A stretch of 51,418 nucleotides of DNA from Chloroflexota bacterium (GTDB lineage: Bacteria > Chloroflexota > Anaerolineae > Aggregatilineales > Phototrophicaceae), in the NCBI GenBank assembly GCA_009840575.1, contig VXNO01000091.1:1-51418 (forward strand), in the 5' to 3' direction. Every line of letters begins with the position of its first letter. The stretch's first letter is position 1. Below the pieces are notes generated by a model. That model ran no database searches and had not been told where the DNA came from. It saw nothing but the letters and a program-made list of their open reading frames with translations. This document shows positions 18,172-25,282 of this stretch, piece by piece. The position numbers and the translations under genes were made by a program.

Positions 18172-18702
18172 CTAGTCCAGCTCCTGCGAGGCGACCCAGC
18201 GAGCGTCTATCGGCGCGGGCTCGGCTGGCTGGACATGCCGCGAACTCGTGGGGATGCTGCCATCGGAGGTCGGGTTGATCTGGCTGGTGGCGCAGCGCGG
18301 GCAGATATTCCAGGGCAGCTCCAGCAAGTAGCCGCAATGCGTGCAAGTTTTCTTGAGCCGATGGTGGCACTGCGGGCAGACCTGCCAATCACGCTGTACC
18401 CGCTGGCTGCAGCCGGGGCAGCTTGGACGTTCTTCAATCTCTTGCAGCAAGGCCTCTTCTTCCAGCGACCGTTCGTATATCTCGGACAAGGTTTCGCGGG
18501 GGCGCAGCAGCACATAAATCAGCAAACCGGGCAGGTTCAGCAAGAAAACCAGCGCGCCAACCAGGATAGGCACCAAGGGATCGCGCGAACGGCGGCGAAT
18601 ATCGCGGGTAGCCCATATAACAATCGCCAGCCAGGCTGCCGCAGCCACCACCGCCGTAAACACGATAGCGACCAGGATAATATCATTCAGGCTTTCAGGC
18701 AT
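18172..18702 (-). CDS. membrane protein with C-terminal double zinc ribbon
   Basis: 176 residues. Two transmembrane helices (about 8-32 and 45-67) with a basic loop (RDIRRRSRD) between them resemble the PLD-nuclease-N/YidC-like short membrane module. A charged helix follows, then a double zinc ribbon: CPGC, CPQC, CTHC and CPRC pairs between about 90 and 140. AGGAG eight bases before the ATG supports this start. Such membrane zinc-ribbon proteins are common and mostly uncharacterised; no specific function can be assigned. Confidence 0.75.
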   Translation of the reverse strand: MPESLNDIILVAIVFTAVVAAAAWLAIVIWATRDIRRRSRDPLVPILVGALVFLLNLPGLLIYVLLRPRETLSEIYERSLEEEALLQEIEERPSCPGCSQRVQRDWQVCPQCHHRLKKTCTHCGYLLELPWNICPRCATSQINPTSDGSIPTSSRHVQPAEPAPIDARWVASQELD

Positions 18703-18741
18703 GGGCGGAACTCCTGCAGGGGACAAGCTGTTTCATACTAT

Positions 18742-20139
18742 TCAGCCGCCATTCCCGCCATTGACGGTAGCATTGCCGACCAGCAGGACGACCTCGCCAA
18801 CGACGACATCAAATTGATGGCCCGAGGCATAAAATGCCACCGAGTCGATGCGCTGCGGGCGGACTTCTTCGGCGATGAGGTTGAGCAGGTTGTCCGAGTC
18901 AAATGTGTGCCAGACTGCTTGTCGGGTGTGGATATGATCCTGGATGCAGCTGGCGCAAGTCCGCCGAGCCGCGCCGGTTACATCTTCAGCATAATAAAAG
19001 CCGCGCAGCCATGCGCCATGGTTTCCATTTTGATCCTGGTAATCAATGCGCAGCATCAGGATGCACTCACTGGCCAGCGAGCCACAGACGCTCAGCGATT
19101 GATTTTCGGGGCTGAAGGTAGTGAGGACGCGCATGGTATCGTAGCCGCGGACATCCAGCCCGCCCTGGAAAATCTGCATACAGCGCACTTCGCCATTGCT
19201 GCGCGCATTGTTGACTCGCCGCAAACGCATACTGCGCCTTCCCTCAAATTCAACCAGGCTGTAACTGCCTTGCGGGCTCTGGTCGGGCGGCACCGCGCAT
19301 TGCCAGCCGGGCGGGGCGATGCTTGAATCCGCGCCAGTCGCCGCTGGCTCGAACAAGCTGAAGGTCGGGTTTTGCAAGGCATTAATCAGGCGGTCTTGCT
19401 GGATGATGTCGCGGCTGCCCAGTCGCAGGACCAGCTCTTGCCCGGAGCGGGCGCTGCGCAGTGAGCCCGGCTCATCCAGGAAGCGCGCTGTGCCCCGCCC
19501 CGACAAGCTGAACAGGCGCACTTCGTCTTCGCTGGCGCTCAGGCGATACCTGCCTTTGGCGAGCAACTGCACATGCACGCCGCCGCCGCTGGGCTCGTCG
19601 CTATAAATATCCATTTGCAAGCTGTGCTCACCATCGCCGGTTACGAGAATATCCAATGTGCCGCGCAGAGAGGTGAATTGGATGCGCTGGGGGAGCTGGC
19701 TCCAGTCAAAGCGCGGGCTATTGGCATAAGCGAACGTAAGGACTGTGTTGCCTTGCAGGGTAACAGCAGCCAACAAGGCAGGTTGGGCAGCGTCATCGGG
19801 CAAGTTGTGAAATTGGATGGTCGCCTGGGAGAGCGCATCGGTGCTGATGCTGGTTTCCGCATTGAGGGCGCGCTGGTCACGCTCGACGGCTTCGATCAAA
19901 TCCGCGCCGGTGATGCCGACTGTGCCAACAGCGACTTCCAGCGAGGCGGGCAATGCCACTGCCGACTGGAAGAGAAATTGATACACGCCGGCGGCAATGC
20001 CAATCGTCAGCACGCAGAAGCAGGCAAAAGCCACCAGCAAGACCGTCCAAGCCACTCGTTCTGGACGCGCTGCGCCGATTTCTGCCGCTGGCGGCGCTGC
20101 ATCGGTTGCTTGTGCTGCCGCTACATTGTGGTCTGCCAA
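18742..20139 (-). CDS. single-pass membrane protein with FecR-like and carbohydrate-binding-like outer domains
   Basis: 465 residues. A short polar N-terminus precedes one transmembrane helix (about 30-55). The following beta-rich region (60-245; FTSLRGTLDILVTG, VHVQLLAKGRYRL, ELVLRLG) looks like a FecR-type periplasmic domain. The last 200 residues (NPTFSLFE, APPGWQC, paired cysteines and CASC) resemble a jelly-roll binding module. It is probably exposed on the outside and could bind glycans or sense envelope signals; no sigma-factor gene lies nearby. Its promoter is at 20182-20190. Confidence 0.7.
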   Translation of the reverse strand: MADHNVAAAQATDAAPPAAEIGAARPERVAWTVLLVAFACFCVLTIGIAAGVYQFLFQSAVALPASLEVAVGTVGITGADLIEAVERDQRALNAETSISTDALSQATIQFHNLPDDAAQPALLAAVTLQGNTVLTFAYANSPRFDWSQLPQRIQFTSLRGTLDILVTGDGEHSLQMDIYSDEPSGGGVHVQLLAKGRYRLSASEDEVRLFSLSGRGTARFLDEPGSLRSARSGQELVLRLGSRDIIQQDRLINALQNPTFSLFEPAATGADSSIAPPGWQCAVPPDQSPQGSYSLVEFEGRRSMRLRRVNNARSNGEVRCMQIFQGGLDVRGYDTMRVLTTFSPENQSLSVCGSLASECILMLRIDYQDQNGNHGAWLRGFYYAEDVTGAARRTCASCIQDHIHTRQAVWHTFDSDNLLNLIAEEVRPQRIDSVAFYASGHQFDVVVGEVVLLVGNATVNGGNGG

Positions 20140-20181
20140 GTCCTGACCTCGTTAGGCATCTCTACATGACCAACTCCAAGT

Positions 20182-20190
20182 ATTATAGCA
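20182..20190 (-). promoter_or_regulatory. extended -10 promoter of the FecR-like gene
   Basis: On the minus strand the sequence is TGCTATAAT, a perfect extended -10 element, 43 bases before the start codon at 20139. No good -35 is visible, as often with extended -10 promoters. Confidence 0.55.
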
Positions 20191-20222
20191 TTGCAGGCTG
20201 TAATGACGCGGCGACAATGCGC

Positions 20223-20228
20223 TATAAT
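20223..20228 (+). promoter_or_regulatory. -10 element upstream of yebC
   Basis: A perfect TATAAT 40 bases before the yebC start. The -35 region is poor. It faces away from the extended -10 at 20182-20190, so two divergent promoters share about 45 bases. Confidence 0.5.
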
Positions 20229-20268
20229 TGAGCCGGTTCGCAAGGCGGATGTGAAAGGGGCGCGGAAT

Positions 20269-21015
20269 ATGTCTGGTCATAGCAAGTGGTCGACCATCAA
20301 GCGCAAGAAAGGCGCAGAAGACGCCAAGCGCGCCAAGGTATTTACACGGCTGGGGCGCGATATCATGGTGGCGGCTCGTGAAGGCGGCGGCGACGAAAGC
20401 GCCAACCCGCGCCTCAAATTGGCCATCTCCAAAGCGCGCGCCGCCAACATGCCCAAAGACAATATCGAACGGGCAATCAAAAAAGGCACGGGCGAGATCG
20501 CCGGCGGCGAAGTCGTCGAGATCATCTATGAGGGTTATGGTCCCGAAGGCGTGGCTTATATCGTAGAGATTTTGACGGACAATAAAAACCGCGCCCTGGC
20601 GGAGATTAAACACACCTTCAGCAAGCACGAGGGCAGCCTGGCTACTAATGGCGCTGTCGTATGGCAATTTGACCAAAAAGGCTACCTCACGCTACCTGGC
20701 GATGTCGACTTTGATGAGCTGTTCATGGCAGCGGCGGAAGCCGGCGCGGAAGATGTCGTGGAAGAAGACGGGCTGGTCATCGTCTATACGCCGCGCGATG
20801 AATTCTCGGCGGTTGAGCAGGGGCTAAGCCAAGCCGGCTACCAGTTCGAAGATTGCGAGCTGCGCTGGTTCCCACAGAACGAGGTGGATATATCCAAGAG
20901 CAAGGCGCTGCAGAATATGCGCTTGCTGGAGCAGTTGGAAGAATCGGACGATGTGCAGACGGTCGCCTCCAACCTGAGCATCAGCGACGAGCTGCTGGCG
21001 GCATACGGGTCTTAA
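20269..21015 (+). CDS. yebC: YebC/TACO1-family translation factor
   Basis: 248 residues. Starts MSGHSKWSTIKRKKGAEDAKR, the family hallmark, followed by PRLKLAISKARAANMPKDN and IIYEGYGPEGVA. Long annotated as a transcriptional regulator; recent work on the family assigns it to helping ribosomes through proline-rich or stalling sequences. An in-frame ATG 26 codons upstream adds unrelated residues, so the ATG at 20269 is chosen. It is followed by ruvC two bases after its stop, the common yebC-ruvC-ruvA order. Confidence 0.96.
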   Translation: MSGHSKWSTIKRKKGAEDAKRAKVFTRLGRDIMVAAREGGGDESANPRLKLAISKARAANMPKDNIERAIKKGTGEIAGGEVVEIIYEGYGPEGVAYIVEILTDNKNRALAEIKHTFSKHEGSLATNGAVVWQFDQKGYLTLPGDVDFDELFMAAAEAGAEDVVEEDGLVIVYTPRDEFSAVEQGLSQAGYQFEDCELRWFPQNEVDISKSKALQNMRLLEQLEESDDVQTVASNLSISDELLAAYGS

Positions 21016-21017
21016 GC

Positions 21018-21512
21018 ATGATATCGCTGGGTATTGATCCGGGCACGGCAACGCTGGGCTATGGCTTGGTGCGAGAGCTGCCCGATGGCAGTTTGCAGAT
21101 GGTAGATTATGGCGTGATTCGCACGGCAGCCGGCACGCCCATGGCGGAACGTTTGCAGACGATCTACACCGAATTGCGCGGCATCATCGCGGCGCATCGC
21201 CCCGACCGCGCCGGCGTCGAGGAGCTGTTTTTCGCGCGCAATGTAAGTACAGCCATCACCGTGGCGCAGGCGCGCGGCGTTGTGCTGCTGGCGCTGCAAG
21301 AGGCTGGCTTGTCAATCGCCGAACACAAACCCAATGCCGTGAAGATGGCGGTCTGTGGCTATGGCGGCGCGGACAAAGCGCAGATGCAAGATATGGTGCG
21401 ACTGCTGCTGGAGTTGGAAGAGACACCACGTCCTGATGATGCCGCCGATGCCCTGGCCGTCGCCATCGCCGACCTGCACAGCTACCGCCTGCGCAGCCTG
21501 GAACTGGCTTAG
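21018..21512 (+). CDS. ruvC: Holliday junction endonuclease RuvC
   Basis: 164 residues. Cuts Holliday junctions symmetrically at the end of recombination. The RNase-H-like acidic active site is complete: D7 (LGIDPGT), E68 (GVEELFF), D141 and D144 (PRPDDAADALAVA). Starts two bases after the yebC stop and is followed by ruvA after nine bases. ruvB is not in the window. Confidence 0.96.
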   Translation: MISLGIDPGTATLGYGLVRELPDGSLQMVDYGVIRTAAGTPMAERLQTIYTELRGIIAAHRPDRAGVEELFFARNVSTAITVAQARGVVLLALQEAGLSIAEHKPNAVKMAVCGYGGADKAQMQDMVRLLLELEETPRPDDAADALAVAIADLHSYRLRSLELA

Positions 21513-21521
21513 GCAGCCACG

Positions 21522-22097
21522 ATGATCGCCACGCTGGAAGGACAACTCACGCAGGCAAGCGCCGACGCCTTGGTTGTCACAGTTGGCGGGGTCGGCATTG
21601 AAGTTATCACGCCCTACAGCACTATCGAGAAGCTGGGCGCGGGGCGGGTTTTCCTCTACACGCGGCTGGTCGTGCGCGAAGATTCGCTGACCCTGTATGG
21701 ATTTGGCACGGTCGCCGAGCGCGACATGTTTGACGCCGTGCTGAAGATCAGCGGCATTGGCCCCAAGATTGCCATCGCCATGCTCAGCACCTTGCCGGTC
21801 GAGCACATCCGCAGCGCCGTGCTCAACGACCGCCCGGAAATCATCAGCCGCGTGCCGGGCATAGGCAAAAAAACCGCGCAGAAAGTCCTACTGGAGCTGC
21901 AAGACAAGTTCGCGGGCAGCCTGGACGCCTTGCCAGCTGGCGCTGCGGATGACACCACTAGCGAATTGCTGGATGCGCTGACCGGGCTGGGCTACAGCGT
22001 CGTCGAAGCGCAGACGGCAATTCAGCAGTTGCCGCTTTCCGCGCCCGCCGACCTGGAAGCGCGGTTGCGGCTGGCGCTGCAATCGCTGGGCAGGTGA
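21522..22097 (+). CDS. ruvA: Holliday junction branch-migration protein RuvA
   Basis: 191 residues. Domain I is the N-terminal OB fold (MIATLEGQL to about 65, with LYTRLVVREDSLTLYGF). Domain II holds two helix-hairpin-helix motifs, ISGIGPKIAIAML and VPGIGKKTAQKVLLEL, which hold the junction DNA. Domain III (about 145-191) is the flexible part that contacts RuvB. Members of this operon usually end with ruvB; here thyX follows instead. Confidence 0.96.
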   Translation: MIATLEGQLTQASADALVVTVGGVGIEVITPYSTIEKLGAGRVFLYTRLVVREDSLTLYGFGTVAERDMFDAVLKISGIGPKIAIAMLSTLPVEHIRSAVLNDRPEIISRVPGIGKKTAQKVLLELQDKFAGSLDALPAGAADDTTSELLDALTGLGYSVVEAQTAIQQLPLSAPADLEARLRLALQSLGR

Positions 22098-22124
22098 GGT
22101 GATGAACTTGCGCAGGAGTGTGGG

Positions 22125-22850
22125 ATGGCGTCTGAGTTGATTGGCAAGCGCGTGCCCGTGCTGGACAAAGGCTGGATCGAGCTGGTTGACCTGATGCCGC
22201 ACCCCGCCTCAGCAGTCAGTGGCGACCTCGCCATCGTCAACGCCGCGCGCGTCAGCTTCTTGGGCGAGAGCAAAGGCGCTGAACGCGACAAGCGGCTGCT
22301 GTTTTACCTGCTGCGCCACCGGCATACCTCGCCATTTGAGATGGTCGAGTTCAAATTTCGTGTGCGCGCGCCGCTGGTAACCTGGTGGCAATGGGTGCGA
22401 CACCGGACCTGGAATATGAACGCGCAGTCGGGTCGCTACACGCCATTCCAGGAGAACGATTTTTATGTGCCGTCCGTCTGGCGCCGGCAGAGCGCGGATA
22501 ACAAACAAGCCAGCGAAGGCAGCCTGGATGAACAGCCCAGCGCGGAACTAACGCAAGAGCTGCTGGCGCATTACGAAGAGGGTTATCGTTTGTATTGGCA
22601 GGCGCTGGAGCGCGGCGTATCCAAAGAAATGGCGCGGCTCTTCCTGCCTGGCTTCAGCGTCTATTACACCTGGGTGACCAAGATCGACGCCCACAACCTG
22701 ATGCGCTTTTTGCGGCTGCGTATGGCTGGCGATGCCCAATACGAAATTCGCGTCTATGCCGATGCTATCTATACCCACTTCTTCACGCCGGCGCTGCCCT
22801 GGACAGCCGAAGCCTTCCAGCAATACGCGCTGTCCCCCGACCTGGCTTAG
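22125..22850 (+). CDS. thyX: flavin-dependent thymidylate synthase ThyX
   Basis: 241 residues. Makes dTMP from dUMP with FAD, NADPH and methylene-tetrahydrofolate. The ThyX signature RHR-x7-S is exact (R92-H93-R94 to S102, RHRTWNMNAQS), followed by GRYTPF; a further RHRHTSPFE (64-72) is the flavin-site segment. Length is normal. GGAG at 22113-22116 lies eight bases before the ATG. The TAG stop overlaps the TAA of the convergent haemoglobin gene. Confidence 0.96.
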   Translation: MASELIGKRVPVLDKGWIELVDLMPHPASAVSGDLAIVNAARVSFLGESKGAERDKRLLFYLLRHRHTSPFEMVEFKFRVRAPLVTWWQWVRHRTWNMNAQSGRYTPFQENDFYVPSVWRRQSADNKQASEGSLDEQPSAELTQELLAHYEEGYRLYWQALERGVSKEMARLFLPGFSVYYTWVTKIDAHNLMRFLRLRMAGDAQYEIRVYADAIYTHFFTPALPWTAEAFQQYALSPDLA

Positions 22851-23227
22851 TCGCGGCGGTTGATGAGGAACTCCGAACTGCGCTCGAAGTAGACGCGCAT
22901 TTCTTCACGAGCGGGTTCGGGGATGCCGGCAGTATCGATCGCCGCCCACATGTGCCGCAGCCAGTGGTCGCGGGCTTGCTGGTCAATGGCAAAGGGGAAG
23001 TGGCGCATACGCAGGCGCGGATGGCCCCGTTCGGCGGAATAGTCGCGGGGACCGCCAAAGAATTGCAGCAGGAAGAGCTGCAATTTTCGACGCGGCTCGC
23101 TGAGGTCTTCGGGATACATGGGGCGCAGCAGCGGGTCTTTTTCAACCGCGGCATAAAAGGCATCGGTCAAGCGCTGGATGGCTTCCGCGCCGATGCGGTC
23201 GTAGATGCTCTGGGGTCGGTAGCTCAT
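22847..23227 (-). CDS. glbO: truncated haemoglobin, group II (GlbO type)
   Basis: 126 residues. Follows group II truncated globins closely: Y25 at B10 (DAFYAAV), Y38 at the CD turn (MYPED), FFGGPRDYSAERGHPRLR, the haem-binding proximal histidine H76 (RMRHFPF) and W89 at G8 (RDHWLRHM). Such globins bind oxygen and handle NO or peroxide. The ATG at 23227 gives the family N-terminus; upstream in-frame codons add 17 unrelated residues. The gene is monocistronic and convergent with thyX. Confidence 0.93.
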   Translation of the reverse strand: MSYRPQSIYDRIGAEAIQRLTDAFYAAVEKDPLLRPMYPEDLSEPRRKLQLFLLQFFGGPRDYSAERGHPRLRMRHFPFAIDQQARDHWLRHMWAAIDTAGIPEPAREEMRVYFERSSEFLINRRD

Positions 23228-23368
23228 GCTTCCCTGCGCTGTGGCTGGCGGAAAAAGCGAATCGGGCGCGCATGGCAATCATAGCGGCAAACTATGACTT
23301 TACAATTCTGTGCCTGTCGCTACAATCCAGTTTGAAACAGCGGGCAGACAGCGGGGACGGCTGGACAC

Positions 23369-25213
23369 ATGGCAATTATCACAAGATTCGCTCTATTGGG
23401 GGCATTGTTGATCGCATTCAGCAGCCTCAGCCTGGCGCAGGGGAGCGAGATCGCTATCAAAGTCACCGGTTCAAGCATCACCAACAGCCTGCTGCGACAA
23501 TTGGCGGATGCCAGCGCCTATTCGCTGGAAGCCAGCGAAGTCGGCAGCGCGCGCGGCATCGACCTGTTCTGCAATGGTGACTTCGACCTCGCCACCAGCA
23601 CGCGCGAGATGACGGAGGCTGAGGCAACTATCTGCGACGCCAACGAAGTGATCTTCAGCCAACTGCTGCTTGGTCATCAGCTTGTCGCTTTTGCCGCCCA
23701 TCTCGATGCCCCTGATACTTGCCTGACCGCCAGCAACCTGGACGACCTATTCAAGCCGACCGCCAGCCACCAACTGAAAGATTGGTCATTTGCCGGCGAC
23801 GAGCATACCGAGCTGCCTTTAACAATCATCCTGCCGGCGCAGGACAACATCGCTTATGGCATTTTGGATTCGCAGGTAGTTGGCGATGGCTTGCGGCTGG
23901 ATGGCGCGGCGCTCTCCGCGGATGCCGTTGGTGAGACGGCTGGCGCGCTGGCGCTTAGGCTGTGGTCGCCCGAACTAACCGAAGACGCCACTACAAAATT
24001 GTTGCAACTGCGCGATGCCAGCTCCGGGCAATGTTTTTCGCCATCGGTCGCGGCAGTTGAGAATGGTCAATACCTGGCGGCGCAATCGCATTATGTATAT
24101 TTGAATCGCGCGCGCCTGGATGCGAGTGAATATTTGCTGCGCTTCCTGGAATTCGTGGTTGAGCCGGGCAATGCGCGGCTGGTCGCGGCAGCTGGCATCA
24201 ACCCGCCCAGCGACTCCATATATGCCTTGAATGCCGACTTGCTGGCGGATGCCGAAGCCATGCCGCTCTTCAGTGGCGATGAAAGCGCCTACAGAATCCC
24301 GCCCGCGCTTACTGGCACGGTGCGAATTGTCGGCGCAGCCAATGCCTATCAGCCACTCAATTCAACCGGCGAGCAACTCACAAGCAGCCACCCGCAACTG
24401 CAAATGGAATACCACCTGGCTGGCAGCCAAGCGGGCATCGCTGACTTGTGCGCGGGAGCTGCCGAGCTCGCCATGCTGGATAGTGAACTTCCGACAGACG
24501 CATGCGCCGACGCGGGTGTATCCGCCCTGCCCTTGCCCGTTGGCGCGCAGGCGACCATCCTGCTGGGCAATGCCGGCGACGGGTTTTCAGCCTGCCTGAC
24601 CAGCGAGCAAATCGCAGCAATCTGGCGGGCGGAATCGGCTGGGTCGCTTGAAGAATGGGCAGGCTTGGGCGAAGAGTTCCCGCAAAGGCCCTTGACGCTC
24701 TTCGGCTTGCGATCGCTGGATGCGCATACGGACATCCTGCTGGGCGCGGCTGGCGAGCCTGTCCCGCCGGTGCGCCGCGATACCGAGCAAGATCATGACG
24801 CGAATTATCGCGCCGCCGCCGTTGCCAACGTGCCGGGAGCGCTGACCTATATGACTTGGGCAGAATACGAGGCTGTGCTCACCAGCGAACAGGCAAATAT
24901 CCTCGCCGTCGCGGTAGATAGCGGCGCTGGCTGCATAAGTCCCAGCCTCGCCAGCATCAGCGATGGCACCTACGCGCTTGCCCGCCCAGCCAGCCTGCTA
25001 GTGAGCGAGGCGGCGCTGGCGGATGTTAATGTGCAGTCACTCTTGTGGTCGCTGTATGGCGATGACAACTGGACGCAAGTGGCTGGCGATGGCTTCATCG
25101 GCCTTTCAGCGCTGGACTTGCCGGCGCTGCGCCGGGATTTGCAGATGGCATTCCGCAGCGCGGAAGAAGCCGACTCTGAAAGCGATGCAACCGAAGAAGC
25201 CGACTCCGAATGA
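23369..25213 (+). CDS. secreted protein with two tandem PstS-like substrate-binding domains
   Basis: 614 residues. The signal peptide covers about 1-23. The first PstS-like domain (25-300) begins IKVTGSSITNSLLRQLAD and has LFCNGDFDLATSTREMTEAEATIC, the phosphate-binding-protein pattern of Gly-x-Phe-Asp plus a Ser/Thr-Arg stretch. The second (about 318-595) begins VRIVGAANAYQPL and repeats the layout in degenerate form (DLCAGAAELAMLDSELPTD). The C-terminus is a short acidic repeat. No pst transport genes are nearby, and no lipobox or anchor is seen. It could be a phosphate or oxyanion scavenger or sensor. Normal PstS has one such domain. Confidence 0.82.
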   Translation: MAIITRFALLGALLIAFSSLSLAQGSEIAIKVTGSSITNSLLRQLADASAYSLEASEVGSARGIDLFCNGDFDLATSTREMTEAEATICDANEVIFSQLLLGHQLVAFAAHLDAPDTCLTASNLDDLFKPTASHQLKDWSFAGDEHTELPLTIILPAQDNIAYGILDSQVVGDGLRLDGAALSADAVGETAGALALRLWSPELTEDATTKLLQLRDASSGQCFSPSVAAVENGQYLAAQSHYVYLNRARLDASEYLLRFLEFVVEPGNARLVAAAGINPPSDSIYALNADLLADAEAMPLFSGDESAYRIPPALTGTVRIVGAANAYQPLNSTGEQLTSSHPQLQMEYHLAGSQAGIADLCAGAAELAMLDSELPTDACADAGVSALPLPVGAQATILLGNAGDGFSACLTSEQIAAIWRAESAGSLEEWAGLGEEFPQRPLTLFGLRSLDAHTDILLGAAGEPVPPVRRDTEQDHDANYRAAAVANVPGALTYMTWAEYEAVLTSEQANILAVAVDSGAGCISPSLASISDGTYALARPASLLVSEAALADVNVQSLLWSLYGDDNWTQVAGDGFIGLSALDLPALRRDLQMAFRSAEEADSESDATEEADSE

Positions 25214-25282
25214 GCAGTCCAAAGCCGCGCCGCGCCTGGGGAAATCTACCGCCCGGCTTGATTGCCTGAATCGGAGTCCTGC

